DNA of 64,000 bases from NCBI GenBank assembly GCA_036924285.1, contig JAYKYS010000002.1:7688001-7752000 (forward strand), in the 5' to 3' direction. Each line of letters opens with the position of its first letter. Position 1 is the stretch's first letter. Positions 1-12,467 of this stretch are shown here, one piece after another. Source of the stretch: Asterella californica. Lineage: Eukaryota > Streptophyta > Marchantiopsida > Marchantiales > Aytoniaceae. The notes beneath the pieces are model-generated. The model searched no databases and was not told where the DNA came from. It saw nothing but the letters and a program-made list of their open reading frames with translations. The position numbers and the translations under genes are program-made.

Positions 1-3000
1 CAAGAGATGTACGAGAAGGTTTTCAATCTGTAGAGCTATTGGCTCAAGAGAGGAAGAGGATGAGGACGCATTTCGACGAGGGAGAACCAGTCGTGATGGA
101 AGATTCTCCAAGTCAAAATACTTGGAGTAGCAAATCTTCTTCAAAAACAAAAGAGCGGCGGAAGAAATTGAGAAATACTGATTTCACAATTTTGATGGAG
201 CAATCAAAATACAATGTGATGGAAGACGTGGATAAGCAACGAGCAAACATTACTGTGGGACAGTTGATTGCTTTGAATCCTTCGGTGAGGAAAGAACTTC
301 GTAGCGGTCTAAGCTCTCGACGAGGTCGGAAGAAGAAGGTAAATCCTTCTACTGTCGGTGTGAGTGCTTTAGATGCTAGTGAAGGAGAGATGTGCAACAA
401 GGCATCAAAAGTAGAGGCTCGTATCAACGGGAGAGATGTCTCATATGTTCTTGTCGATGGAGGATCGGCAGTAAATGCCATCTCGGAACGACTCATGAGA
501 AAGCTGGATGTAGTGCCAACTCGTCCTTCTAGTATCACGGTTGGCATGACTAACAGACAACGAGTTAGGCCATTGGGAGTGCTGGAGAGAGTTTGTGCGT
601 CAGTAATGGGAGTGCAAGTAAACATGACATTTCAAATCTTGAAAGAGTCAAGTTGTGAAATGTTGCTCGGAAGACCTTGGCTTCGAGCAATACATGCAAC
701 AGATAACTGGCACAAAGGTTATTTACGCATCGGACTGAATCACCACCGGATCAAAGTTCCATTGCTCGGAGATCAAGTTGGGACGTCGGAATCGGATCGA
801 CCCACATCGGACTACTGGGAGTCAGAAGTTGTCGATACTACTTCTGATGTAGGTACCAATTCTTCAGATTCGGAATCTGAAAATACATCGTCAGAGGAGG
901 AGAGAGAAGAACGAAATGTGGGTGTGAATGTAGTGGATCTTTTCTCTTCTCCGGAAATGCAAAGAGATAGAGACAAAGAACCGTTGACTCCTGAAGAGGA
1001 GGAGAGAAGAATTGCCATCTTACTTTATGGATCGAAGGTTACTAAAGAAGAGAAGAGTTGTTTCGAAGAGATCTTTCGCAAATACATTCATGTATTTGCA
1101 TTTAGTTACAAGGATTTGAGGGAAGTCACACTGGAGCAACACCCTATCGAGTTAGAGAAGGAAGTCAAACCGATGCGACAGAAGCAACGAAGAGTGAGTC
1201 CTCCAATTGCGGATCTGGTGAAAGAAGAGATCGAGAAGCTACACACTGCTGGGTTCATTTACGAGGTGGAGCATTCTGAATGGGTATCACCCATTGTGAT
1301 CATAAAGAAGAAAAATGACAAATTGAGGGTGTATGTTGATTACAAGAAGCTCAATGCGGTCACAAAGAAGGATTATTATCCTCTACCTTTCATCGACGAG
1401 ATCTTGGAAGAATTGGCGGGAAACGAATGGTACAGCTTTGGAGATGGTTATAGCGGATATAACCAGATCAAAATTGTACCAGAACATCAACACCTGACCA
1501 CTTTCACTACTCCGTGGGGTACGTTTGCATTTGGAGTCATGTCATTTGGTCTGTGTAATGCTCCTGTGACGTTTCAAAGGTTTATGAACAAAGTGTTCGA
1601 ACCTTTCTTAGGAAAGTTTGTGAGAGATTTTATAGACGACTTTTGTGTTTACGGGAGTAAGGAGAAGCAATTTGAGCACCTTGTGAAGGTCTTAGAATGT
1701 TTAGATGTAGCAAATGCATCTCTCAATCCGGAGAAATGTATTTTTGGGTGCGAGGAAGGGTTACTCTTGGGTCATATCATATCCAAGGACGGCATTGCCG
1801 TTGATCCAGAGAAGGTGCAGAAGATCTTAGAGCTCCCTTTTCCTAGTACTCTCACTAAGCTATGACAGTTTTTAGGTATGGTGGGGTATTATCGAAGGTT
1901 TATACTCTTGTTTTCACATAAAGCATATGCTTTGACTGTATATCTGAAGAAGGGAATAGATTACGTGTTGATTTTAGGAGATGAAGAAGCTCTAGCCGCC
2001 TTTGAGGAACTGAAGAAAGCTCTTACTTCAACTCCGATCTTGGTTAAGCCTGATTGGAATAAATAATTTATTCTATATACGGATGCTTCAAATATAGCAG
2101 TAGGATGTACTTTAAGTCAGTATGATGTTGAAGGTAGAGATCATCCTATCGCATATGCTAGTTGGCAAATGATCAAGGCAGAGAGAAATTATTCTGTGAC
2201 AGAGAGAGAAGGATTAGCAGTGATCTATGCTCTGAGAAAATTTCAACATTATCTCATATGAGGCAAGTTCACTATCGTTACAGATCATAAGGTATTGAAG
2301 TACATCTTGGCAATAAACCTATGGTTGAAGGACGATTAGCAAGATGGAAGCTCTTATTGTCAGAGTACGACTATGAGATCTGCGATCGACCAGGAAAGAA
2401 ACACACGAATGCAGATTTGCTATCTAGAGCTTACGATGGAGATGGAGAGGAGCCGGTGGACGACACCTTTCCTGACGAAGATTTGATGATCTTGATGAGC
2501 AACTCTATTCTCCCAATAGAATATCAAGAAATTTGGGATTTTGTTACGGAAGGTGTCTATCCAGATGGGATGCGGACCAGAGAGAAGAAGGCGTTGGTGA
2601 AACGAAGTCAACCTTACTCGGTGGTGGAAGGTGTGTTATTCCGTGAAGGAGTTGATGGGGTCTTGAGAAGAGCTGCGAGCAAGGAGGAGTCTCTACGACT
2701 CATGAAAGAATTCCATGACGGTCCAGTATGTGGAGGACATTTCGCAGGCAAGTTGACGGTCCTCAAGATTGATATCATTGGAGTGAGATGTTTAGAGATT
2801 GCCTGACGTATTGTAAAACCTGTGATGTTTGTCAAGCTTTCGCTATCAAATCTAGTGTTTCTATTCCTCTTAGATCTATTCCAGTTCTTGGACCTTTCGA
2901 GAAATGGAGAATAGATTTTGTTGGGCCTTTGAATCGCACCCCTCGCAACAATAAGTATATTGTTGTAGCCACAGATTATCTTACAAAGTGGGTAGAAGCC

Positions 3001-3811
3001 AGACCTCTTGTAGCTATTGGAGAAGTTGAGGTGGGTAGATTTCTATACGAATGGATTATTACTAGGTTTGGATGTCCCTTGGAGTTAGTTTCATATAGGG
3101 GTAGAGAATTTGTCAGTGGTATGACTACTGCCATGTGTACACACTTCTCCATTTCTCAGAGGGTTACTACTTCATATAAACCTAGTTCAAACGGTTTGGT
3201 AGAGAGGACAAACTTTACTTTGTGTCAAATGTTAGCAAAGGATGCTGACATGGAAGGGGCCAAACACAACTGAGACAAGCATCTTCATGCGGTGCTATGG
3301 GAGTATCGTACAATAGTGAGACGTCTACGGGATATTCACCTTTCAAGATGGTGTATGGGTTGGAATCCAGATTACCAATCCAGTTCGACCTAACCACCTT
3401 TCAGACCTTGCAAGCTGGATTGAAGAGAAAGGGTGGTCCAATAGCTGAGAAAGAGAGGAGAGAAACCTTGTTGGAGCTGGAAGAGAATAGAGACGATGCA
3501 GCTCAACGAATTGAGATGGCTCAGCAACAGCAGAAGAAGAGCTATGACAAGCGCTTGGCGAAGAACAAAACGAAGTTACAGCCATTTCAAAAGGGTGAGT
3601 GGGTGATGTTATGGGATGCTATTAGGCACAAGCGAGTTCAAAAGAAGTTCTTACGTCGATATTTTGGACCTTTCATCATCTCCAAAGTGTGGAGTAATGA
3701 CACCTATGATCTTCAAGAAAGGAGTGGTACGTTCTTCGACCGAGTGAACCACGACAAGCTGAAGAAGTTTCATCAACGTGATACTTCACTCCGAGGACGG
3801 AGTGAAAAAAG
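1..3811 (+). mobile_element. Decayed Ty3/gypsy retrotransposon, 5'-truncated by window edge
   Basis: The reading frame is open from the first base and resembles, in the same order, the element at 23215-31986: tail of gag, protease, reverse transcriptase, RNase H, integrase. The coding part ends near 3775. The following bases, with the motif ACTCCGAGGACGGAGTGA, match the end of the other element just before its polypurine tract and LTR. Here the similarity stops at about 3811, where an unrelated integrase begins, so the 3' LTR is missing. It is an older relative of the inner nested element. Confidence 0.85.
3..3775 (+). pseudogene. Ty3/gypsy gag-pol remnant (PR-RT-RNaseH-IN)
   Basis: The translation shows a retropepsin-like motif LVDGGSAVNAISE near base 455, reverse transcriptase blocks (SEWVSPIVIIKKK, FGLCNAPVTFQRF) and the catalytic FIDDFCVYG near 1630. 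RNase H (YTDAS near 2080) and integrase pieces follow: the CKTCDVC zinc-binding half near 2817, the VATDYLTKWVEARP core near 2960, and a chromodomain-free C-terminus to about 3775. The frame is broken by stops at 1863 (TGA, where relatives have Arg), 2064, about 2260 and 3271, and by frameshifts near 2300, 2780 and 3315. The Asp of the second integrase motif is changed: the text reads SYRGREF where relatives have SDRGGEF. It cannot encode a working polyprotein. Confidence 0.85.
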
Positions 3812-4704
3812 GACGGGCTTTGCGTACAAAGTCCACTGAAGGAGTTTGCAGATTCTTGTTGGAGGACGTGATCTGTAGGTACGGATGTGTTGGAAAGATT
3901 ACAGCAGATCGTGGAGAGCTGAATACTCTCGAAGCTAAGCAGTTCTTTGAGAGATGCGGGGTGAAACTAGCTCTTACTACGGCCTACAATCCAGAAGGGA
4001 ATGCTAAGAGTGAGCGAGGTCATCCTCCTATTGTTAAAGCCATTGTGAAAGCTTGTAGAGGAAGGGTGAAGGAGTGGCCAAGGTTCTTACCTTTTGCTTT
4101 ATGGGCTGATCGTTGCACACATAGTTCAGTGACTGGGTACATGCCAACAGAGCTAATGCAAGGACAAAAACCTATCATGCCCATCGAGGAGCACATTCCT
4201 ACTTGGAGCGTTCTACCTTGGGAGGATAATATGTCTAAGGAGGATCTTCTTGCGCTTCGGATTCGTCAACTGGAAAGAAGACCCGAGGACATAGAGATTG
4301 CAGTTGATAGGTTGAGAAAGGCTCGGTTAAAGAATAAGGGTAGGTTTGATGAGCGTCATCGGTTGCAGCCAAAGGAGATTAAGGAAGGCGATTGGGTGTT
4401 GGTATATGATTGTAGCTTGGACAACCAACACAGTGCTCTTAGAAAATTCTCTAAGCGGTGGTTTGGACCATATGTGGTTCTTGTTGTATATGACAATGCT
4501 ACATATTCACTTCGGGAGCTTGATGGATCAAAGCTCAAAGTTCCCATTGCAGGAAAGCGTGTGAAACTCTTCAAGAAGCGAGATGAAGAGATAAGCGTGG
4601 AAGAAGTCGGAGCGGAGTTTGATCTCTTGGTCGACGAGGATGATTTGGTTCTTGAGGATGCTGATAACGATGACATCATTCAAGACGACGAAGACGTTGT
4701 GTGA
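3812..4704 (+). pseudogene. Integrase C-terminal half of a second Ty3/gypsy family
   Basis: The frame starts abruptly at the junction with the previous element and runs about 297 codons to a TGA at 4702-4704. It contains the middle and end of an rve integrase core (ITADRGELNTLEAKQFFERCGVKL, then YNPEGNAKSERGH with the final catalytic Glu), a linker, and a C-terminal region (EIKEGDWVLVYD, KRWFGPYVV) typical of gypsy integrases. The first catalytic Asp and the zinc-binding half are missing, so it is a 5'-truncated fragment. The tail is very acidic (EDADNDDIIQDDEDVV). A polypurine tract and LTR follow within 70 bases, as expected for the natural 3' end of pol. Confidence 0.8.
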
Positions 4705-4758
4705 TGCCGTCCACAACTTGTAAGTGTTTGTGGCGCATGCCGGAGGATGCGCAGGTTT

Positions 4759-4770
4759 AGAGGGGGTAGA
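4759..4770 (+). other. Polypurine tract of second family
   Basis: AGAGGGGGTAGA lies immediately before the TG that opens the LTR at 4771. Position and purine content fit a plus-strand primer site. Confidence 0.6.
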
Positions 4771-7056
4771 TGTCGTGTTGTGAGACGTCCCACATGTGAA
4801 TTCAGTGTAGAACGGGTGTTGTGTTTTCTTTGTGTTCGGTGAACCTTTTGTGTAGTTCGCATAAGAGGGTATTAGGTGTCACGTTCACAGAGATCTGGAT
4901 GTGAGATCGCACGATAACAAGATGTGCCGACTCAATGATCCGTGAACATTTGCGTGAATGGCTCTTGTTGTCAAACATAGGTATAAGATAGTGGGTTGGG
5001 GGTTTGGGAGGCATTCTTCGGGGGGGTAGTTTTCATGAGTGTGTCTTAGTGTCTTACGTGATAAGAAGGAGCGGCAGGAGTTGTATTCATGGATGGAGGA
5101 CTGAATCGAGTTCCAAATCTGCCATTTCCGAACTCGTTTCATATCAAGCTTCACTTGATCCACCGCGATCACTTTCGACAGTGGTTCGTCGCCTACTTTG
5201 GAGAAGAGTTCATGGGGAGGATGATGGACTCGCCTACTCCGGTGATCTTACCAATCGTCACGTATGGAGAGGACTGAGACTTGACAGTGTACATCTTACT
5301 TTGACGAGGGCCAATGGACTTGAATTATCCAGCCAACATCCCTTTCAACGTCTGGGTGGATGTTCGGTGTCACTGTCGGCGGAAGATCAATCATCGTGCG
5401 TGGATCGCAAGGAACTTGGGAGAGGAGTACTGTAATCAAGTGATGGCTTCTCCATTTCTTTTTGTAATACCTTTCATCGTAAATCAGTTCCAAGTCGTCA
5501 TCTTGACCTTGTACTGAATCTTAAGTGTTAAGTACGATCTCTATAGTTCGACGAATGTAATTAACCTAAGGTTGGGGCCGATGCCTTGAAGGCATGAGAG
5601 GATAGTAAGGTTATAGTTGTTCTAGGGTACCAAGTAGAGGACAAAAGAGGTTTTCAGATCTGTTTTCTTATTGGTCCATTTTCGACCAATCAACGCCATT
5701 CCAGATCTGCAGACGGCTTTAGGGTTTTGGAGGTCTTCCCGAGGGTCATTTGAGGAGTGAGTGGTCTTGTTGGAAAGCTCTCGAGACGGGCTACACTCTG
5801 GAGACAAAGATCAGGCGATTTGGAGTTCTGAGGAGAGAGTGATGGACGTTGAAAGTCAGAGGGTCAAATCGGTATCCCGAGCCACGTTTTGGAGTGATCC
5901 GAGAGTTTGAGTGGTGATCTTTAGGAGCTGTCAAGGGGATCGAGTAGTTCACTCTGTGTTGGTTGTATTGATGTAAAACAATCCTACATTTCGGTTGGAT
6001 TTGCTCCTGGAATGATCGATTGAAGTTGGCTGTTACAGTTGAGAGGTATGAGTAAAACTGCTTTCTTTGGATTCAAAGCTTGAGTTGCTCCGTGCACATG
6101 GGATTGGATCTCTGAGTGAAACTTTCCAGGATGAGAGTGTGCCCTATCAGCTAGTCACATGTGAAATTTCAGTTCAATTGGATAAGAGAATGTGTGGAGA
6201 TCTAGGATTTTGGTCATCGAGATCTGTAAAGCTCATAAGTTAGCACAGGCGGGTGGCTTGATTCATCGCGGACAGCTGGGTTCAGATCTGAGACTGAAAT
6301 TTCATACAGTAGTAGAGAAGGGTCAGAGGGGATGTCCTGTGAAGTTTGAGCCTGATTGGATAATCGAGGTGAAGGCACGAGATTGTCAAAGTTCAGTTTG
6401 CAGCGAGGCGAGAAAGACGTAGAGAGATTTCGCTTAAATCTCTTGGTTGGAGTTGAACAAAAAACGACTTGAAGATGGGAGGTGTGCTTCTTGGAGGTGT
6501 CGTGTGGATGACAAGGAGGCTGTATTGTGAGATTGGTACGACGATCACGCTCAGTGGAGGTGCCACGTCTTGCTGAAGCTGAGGTACCGTTATCCTCGAT
6601 GTCACGCCCCGAGTTTCTAGCTGTTTGCTGCCGATATGTCTTGTATCGTTGGGAAGCTTGTGTAGTAGGCGGTCCTTGCTGTGGGCATCTTCTTGAGCAA
6701 ACTCGTATCAGTGAACAATAGAAGGTCAGAGTCTACAATTTAGATAGTTTGTCGAGAAGAAGTAGCGAAGCGGATGTTGATGAGAGATTGTATGAAAAGT
6801 GCTTGGGATCTAAAGCAGACACGTACCGTGTATGAGCCTTGTCTTTATCTAGAGTGGAATTGAGCTCCGAGTCATTTGTGCGATGCACATGTGTTGCACT
6901 TGGGTCAAGTTAGATCGCTAGTAACCTACAAAAAAAAGACTGATAGATTAGATAGGGAGAGCATAAGTTTTCATCGGTTAGGTCGTAGATCCAGTTGTAT
7001 CTCTCTACAGCCAGATACCCCGTGTATTCCCAGACCATATTTCACGCCCTACGACA
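4771..7056 (+). mobile_element. LTR (2286 bp) of second Ty3/gypsy family
   Basis: The LTR begins TGTCGT and ends ACGACA, a perfect 6-bp terminal inversion. A polypurine tract abuts its left end and a primer-binding-site-like sequence starts 2 bases after its right end. The last ~60 bases (CTACAGCCAG...TTTCACGC) resemble the ends of two other LTRs in this window, at 48175-48238 and 53080-53146, so all three belong to one superfamily. It holds a coding remnant at 5089-5517 and copies of the GGAAAGCT...TTTGGAGT repeat near 5765-5870. Confidence 0.75.
5089..5517 (+). pseudogene. LTR-borne coding remnant with a duplicated module
   Basis: Two open stretches in one frame (5089-5277 and 5314-5517) are separated only by stops at about 5275 and 5314. 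Their products align with each other: FGEEFMGRMMDSPTPVILPIV in the first and LGEEYCNQVMASPFLFVIPFIV in the second, each preceded by a basic/aromatic stretch (HRDHFRQW; RRKINHRAW). This looks like an internal duplication of a ~50-residue module, in sense with the element. I do not recognise the fold. It could be chance or fragments of a captured gene; other copies of this LTR are needed to judge whether the frame was ever translated. Confidence 0.35.
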
Positions 7057-7058
7057 GT

Positions 7059-7076
7059 TGGTGAACTCGACGTGAA
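7059..7076 (+). other. Primer-binding site, second family
   Basis: TGGTGAACTCGACGTGAA begins 2 bases after the LTR end. Nearly the same string (TGGTGAACTCGATGTGAA) follows another LTR end at 53150. The recurrence behind two diverged LTR ends supports a PBS. I could not match it confidently to a tRNA. Confidence 0.6.
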
Positions 7077-7110
7077 ACGTCTGGGGTTGAGAGATACGTT
7101 TTTTCCAATC

Positions 7111-8163
7111 ATGGACGCTGAGAGCCTATCTCAATTCATAGATGAGGCTTCTACGTCTGGAGAGGCCCCGAGGGTGAATCCACTAAAAAGGTCTGATATG
7201 CGATTGCTTGAGGCATTCGCGTTGATCATGCAACAACAACAAGCCGCTGAACGAAAAGAGGCAATGGCTACTAGAGCTCTGCAGTCTGTTGTGGGTTTGT
7301 TGGATCAGTTTGATGAAAAGAACATCTCCAAGTACCTCAAGTACTATTCTCGGGAGATGGAGTTGAGTAAAGTGCCGGAGAGAGAGATGGTCAATACATT
7401 TGAGCTTGCTGACGTACCGGAGATACGGGAGCATGTGAAGGAGATCATTCACTCTCATGGTGCTACATGGGAAGAGTTTACTTTTCAATTAAAAGAAGAA
7501 TATTCTCTAGAAGATGCAGATCGAGTGACAAAGAAGTCATTCATGGAGTGGGTGAACAAACCCAATAAAGGGCTTGTTGCTACAGAGCTATTTAGGGAGT
7601 TCGAGAGACAGTTCCTTCAGTTGTCTCGGATGGAGAAGCTCACATTGGAGAACGACAAAGTGGAGCTGTTTCTGCAAGCAGCTAACAATGAGCTACAGAG
7701 GGAGTTGGAACTACTTCTGGAAGACAGGATGGAAGATACTGGGCTCACGGCTGATTGGAGGAAGGTTTCTGAAGCAGTGGGTGTACTTGCGAAGCGGGAG
7801 TATCGGAGAGGGAAGGTGGTGGTAAGGCAAGAAGTGAGACCACCGCCAAACGTACTGCCCCGTAGGCAGCCAACAATGCCTAATGTACAAGCACCTACGG
7901 TACAAGTACCTCCTATTTCATTTCCTGCTGTTCTTGTCCCTATGGTTGCACCTCAAAAAGATGCAATAGAGGAATTGGTAAAAGGGATGAGAGACTTGCA
8001 GATTAAGCTAGCAAGGCTAGAGGAGAAAGGAGGAGTACTTGAGGGCAAAACCGCTCCAAAGCAAGGGTATGTGCAGAGATGTATGTGGTGCGATAGCACT
8101 GAACATCACCGGAAGGAGTGCGGAGATTTTGCTGACATCCTACGGCAAGGAGTGATCTACTAG
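7111..8163 (+). pseudogene. Gag of second Ty3/gypsy family, zinc knuckle
   Basis: The first ATG after the PBS is at 7111 (MDAESLSQFIDEAS). The product has a helical capsid-like region (KYLKYYSREMELSKV..., FELADVPEIREHVKEI..., KLTLENDKVELFLQAAN), a Pro/Val-rich linker, a short predicted coiled coil (MRDLQIKLARLEEK) and a CCHC knuckle CMWCDSTEHHRKEC. A TAG at 8161 ends it, but the same frame then stays open to 8478 with sensible sequence (KETGEILKTNFGRGGMRQVLED), so the TAG is probably a mutation in a longer gag. Family resemblance is lost near 8400. The preceding LTR and PBS are in the correct order for a 5' end. Confidence 0.75.
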
Positions 8164-8478
8164 AAGGAGGGGAAGGTTGCCTTGAAGGAGACAGGTGAGA
8201 TCCTCAAAACCAACTTTGGAAGAGGAGGGATGAGGCAAGTTTTAGAGGATTATCTTTTACAACATGCTGAGGTATCAGTAAAAGCCGCTACCTATGGGGT
8301 TGAGGTAGTGAAAGATAGAGATAGTACTTCTGAAGAGGAAGTAAAGGCGAGTGAAATATGGAGTCATGCTGTGACCACAATGGAGAAAGGAAAAGCAACC
8401 GAACTTCACACACAATCCGAACTTCAATTCGGCATAACTCCTTGTTTATTGATCCAAATCGAGCAAAAGTTTCACTGA

Positions 8479-9071
8479 CAGTGCTTGGCACGACGAGCTC
8501 TCTCTTCCTGTGTTCTCAGATTTCGAAGATACCTCACCAATTGCTCGAACTCTCCTCTAGAGCTCTGTTTCTAAACTTAGAGTTTTACAAAAGACAAAAA
8601 TGGACCAATGGGAGTTCATAGCTCCACTTGACTGTCCTTTTGTGCCTTAAACTACCTGGTAACTTTTCTACACTCATAGGCTACCACGTCAAGCCCTCTA
8701 GAGTACCAGCGTATAACTTAAACTACCTAAAACGACACGCAACCTGAAAGTTAACTCAAATTAGCTAGAAAGCGTGAATGGACGACAAGTAAGTACAACC
8801 CATGAGCTCAAACCCCTATCAGCATGGAAACCCTAAGTTATGTACATTGAACGTCATAGACAAGTAAGAAGTCACTTGCACAAGCGCACAAATGCTTGAA
8901 CAAGATAACTAACATACTATCAGCCTACTAGGACTCAAAATAGTGTTAACACCGTATGCAAAGGTGTCAAACATATACATAAAAGACTAGAAGTAATATG
9001 AGCTAACTTCTAGAACTACCAAACCTAAGCGTCGGAGTAGAAGTCAAGCATGTAGCCGCCAAGTAGCGCGA
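8479..9071. other. Unassigned spacer
   Basis: No reading frame, LTR end or repeat that I recognise. It separates the truncated second-family gag from the left broken end of a giant LTR. The sequence is A/C-rich on the + strand and looks like decayed non-coding DNA. Confidence 0.4.
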
Positions 9072-9591
9072 CAGCGTATGAGAGGTGAGAAGTCAGAAGA
9101 ACAGAGTGCAGTTGTCTTGAGTCTGTTGTGAGGATAGATTGCGCGTAGGAAGACGAAGACAGGTGAGACCAGTGAAGGGAAGTCTGACTTCGGGAAGTCT
9201 TCCGAGAAAGACATTTAATCGGAAGCTGTCCCGAGTGTCTTCCCAGAGGCCACTGTCACCGCAGGAGCCCGCAACCATCTTCTGAACCTTTCTTATACTC
9301 TACTTCTCGCATATCTTGTATCTTCTGATAGGAAGTAGGATGTAATGCAAGGTGGGTTGTCTTCTTGGTAATCCATGCGAGGCCTTGCTTAGATAGGATT
9401 GTTTAGATATAGCTCGGAAGACGAGAGCTATCTAGGAAGTACTGTTAGAATCCCGGAAGACGGAGTAGCTGTCTTCTGGAAGACTAGTTTCGTCTTCTGA
9501 GAAGTAGAAGCTAGACTGTGGGCATTCGGGAAGGACTGGGCCTTCAGCTCATAGTAGGTGCTTGTGGTTTAGTGCAACAGATCTTCCAGGT

Positions 9592-11929
9592 ATGTCGATG
9601 CATCCGCGGAGCTTGATGTTACCATCGGCAGAATTGGCCGAGGCCACTCCTTTCCTCAAGGAGTTGGGTCTCGACTTCTTCCTGTGGGATTGGAACCTCG
9701 CAGATCAAGGGCTTCTGGAGGAGGTGTGGGCAGCGTTACCACCGCGTAACCGTGTACCTGCGAAGGCAAGAGTAGCTCGGAGAAGACCGTCTTCCTGGAC
9801 TGAAGACTAGTGGCGTAAGGCGTTTCACAGGCCTGAGTCCGAGAACCGAGGATATTGGTACGAGAAGAAGATCTTGCCTAGGATTGTGAGTTCGTGGCAT
9901 GTGCTTGGGAGCACCACCTGCCTTTTCGTGGAAGACAGGCAGGGGAGGAACGGTTGGAAGATAGAATCTTAGCGGGAGCCGAAGAAGCGCCTCCTGGCGA
10001 AGTTATTTCTGCATCTCTTTCCCAAGGGGAAAGCGCAGAAGACAAGGTACTTAAGAGATCAAGACGTGGAGTTCCTGGAATTAGTGTGAGATGACAGAGT
10101 GCCCATCTACTTGGGCGCGTACATCCACAACTACGTACAGACGGAGCTAGCATACTTGGGTACCCCGGCGGGAGGACACCTGACGCCCTTCCTTTGCTAC
10201 TTGTATGTAGCCATGAGGGATCTTAGGGAAGATCAGCTGGCAGTGTATGGACCAACGGAGCGACATGAGGTGAAGGAGGAGACCTCGGAAGACGATGACC
10301 GAGAGGCAGCAGCAACGCCCCCTCCCACTCTGATGCCACAGCTGAGGCCCGGCTCTCACCAGAAGACGCTTCTGGTGAGGGAAGATGAGTCTAGTGGGTC
10401 GGAAGACGCCACGCCACTGAGGAAGATGGGTCCCAGAAGTGTACCGAGGATACTCATCTCCCTCATTCACTCAGGATCGGAGTCCGACTCGGAAGAAGAC
10501 CTGCTGAGTACCCGATCGGAGCAGAAGACTGCTTCTGCAACGCCTGGGAGTCTTTCGAAGACTCCAGAAGACGAAGGATGGATGGGCGCTCCTGCTGCGA
10601 TGCCAGGAAGCGCAAGGAAGAGAGCCGCTCCTGCCATGAGGAGTCTTCCACCCCGGAAGATGAGAAGAGTATCTTCTTCTCGTGCGCAGAAGATGAAGGC
10701 CGTAGTAGTGGAAGAGGCTTCCTTGCCTCTAGAAGACGAAGTCGACACCATGGAGCGAGTGGTGGAGATGAACTTGTCTTCCGCAGGAAGACGACTGGAG
10801 GAGTTCAGTGCCTACTTCCAGAAGGAGATCCAGCCAGCTATGGAGTTGCTGGAGAGGAGAGCGAGGGCACAGGAGAAGCCCTTACAACCTGGATTCGGCC
10901 TGCGCACCTTGCTGCGACAGGAGGAAGACCAGAAGAAGACGGAGTCGTTGGAAGCTAGCCTCCGCACTACGGAGAAGCTTGCGGCCAGGTACAAGGCGGA
11001 AGCAGCCGCTTCTGCCAAGGAGCTGGTACAGCTTCGGAAGAGCAACCAGGAGTTGCAAGCGCGGGTACAGCAGCGCAATCAAGAAGTCACCCGAGTGCGG
11101 GAGAAGATCACCGCTCTCGCAGAAGAGCAGACCATATGGAAGACGCAGCGAGAAGCCGCGGAAGCGCGAGCTGCAGCTGAGAAGACGCAGAGGAAAGCAG
11201 CAGAGGCCCGTGCGCAGAAGATGTTGACACAGTCGGTGGAAGCGCTTCGAAAGAAGTTCAACTACACCGCGGGTAGGAAGTTACTTACCTTAGCTAGAGG
11301 ATGGGACAGCGAGTCCAAAGCGATGTTGGTGGAATGTCGGGAGAGCATGTTCAGGTACTTGGATAGACAGATAGAAGGAGTGAAGATACTTTATGGTCTT
11401 CCCTCGCTTCCGACACCTGCAACCGCATCTTCCCACGCTCCAGCACCATTGACTGGATCCGGAATGGAGAAGGAGGAGTTCGATCTCGATGTGCACTTGG
11501 TGGTGACAGCGTTGGAAGACGAGAAGACTCCAGAAGACGCCCCGGAAGACAAGATGTCTTTTGGAAGACAAGATGTCTTCTGGAAGACAGGAAGACGAGC
11601 CGTCTTCCCAAGTATTCCGCGTGGAGGAAGCGACTTCCCCGGATCCCCATGAGGTCCCCATGGTCCATAGTCCCGCACCCGTGCCTCAGAAGACGGAAGA
11701 AGCACCGGTCGACTCCGCTTCCTAGAAGACGCTTCTGTCTTCCGAAGCAGACGTCGAAGCCGAGGAAGACGCAGCAGCAACGACAGCAGAGCCAGCAAGA
11801 GACGAAGAAGAGGAAGCCACCTCAGTGACACCCGAGGTAACTGCAGGGCTTTCTAGCTTATCAGAAGCCGCATTAGGAGCTCCGATAGGAGCAGATCAGG
11901 TAGAGATTGCCTCCGTGCAATCTGAGTAG
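9592..11929 (+). pseudogene. LTR-encoded coiled-coil ORF, copy c (broken)
   Basis: Same protein as in the two LTRs of the intact element. The start ATG (MSMHPRS) is at 9592 and the final TAG at 11927-11929. In-frame stops occur at 9808, about 9970 and about 10090. From 10099 the frame is open to 11652 (acidic Ser-rich part, KMRR basic patch, long coiled coil). A local duplication near 11550-11590, in a run of GAAGAC/GTCTTC units, shifts the frame so the C-terminal tail is out of register. The N-terminal ~80 residues (LGLDFFLWDWNLADQGLLEE) are well kept. Confidence 0.7.
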
Positions 11930-12467
11930 TTAGTCACTCTATTTCCAAATATAGTAGAATCGAACATGCTATCTTAAGGATGGCAGTTTTCCCATGTAAT
12001 ATTAGTTAGGACACCATGTGGCAGCATAGGTAGCGTAGGAAGGACAAGGTGGATGACCAATTCGGGTAGGGGAACCGCTTGCATGTGAGGTGACAACCTC
12101 CTGTCAGCGCCTCTCTCTCCCTGGTGGTCGCCTCCCCTGGTTCTCACGGCGGCAGCATAAGTAGGATAGCAGAGTAGGAGATAGGGCTCTGCCAGTTCTG
12201 CCAGTTCTGTAGAATTCTGTAGTAACTGAACATACACACCGATTCTACAGGCAGGCAGTCGAGACACATTAGAGCAGAGACAGTCTTAACGCACTACACC
12301 CGTCGTTGGAAACATACGAATAGTCTTGGAATATACCAGAGGGGTCTGCATACTCGCACCAGCAATGGTTCGACGATGTAGATAGAAGTAGTGGACAGTC
12401 TAGGAACAGGGAACGGCATCCTCGTGCAGTCCTGTTAGCTAGGCTGGTGTGTCGAGGAGTAGACGCA

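Noticed and set aside
10463..11078. Overlapping alternative frames antisense or out of phase with the LTR coiled-coil ORF
   Set aside because: Low-complexity by-products of the repetitive coiled-coil coding sequence; the chosen frame alone has ordered domains and conserved ends.
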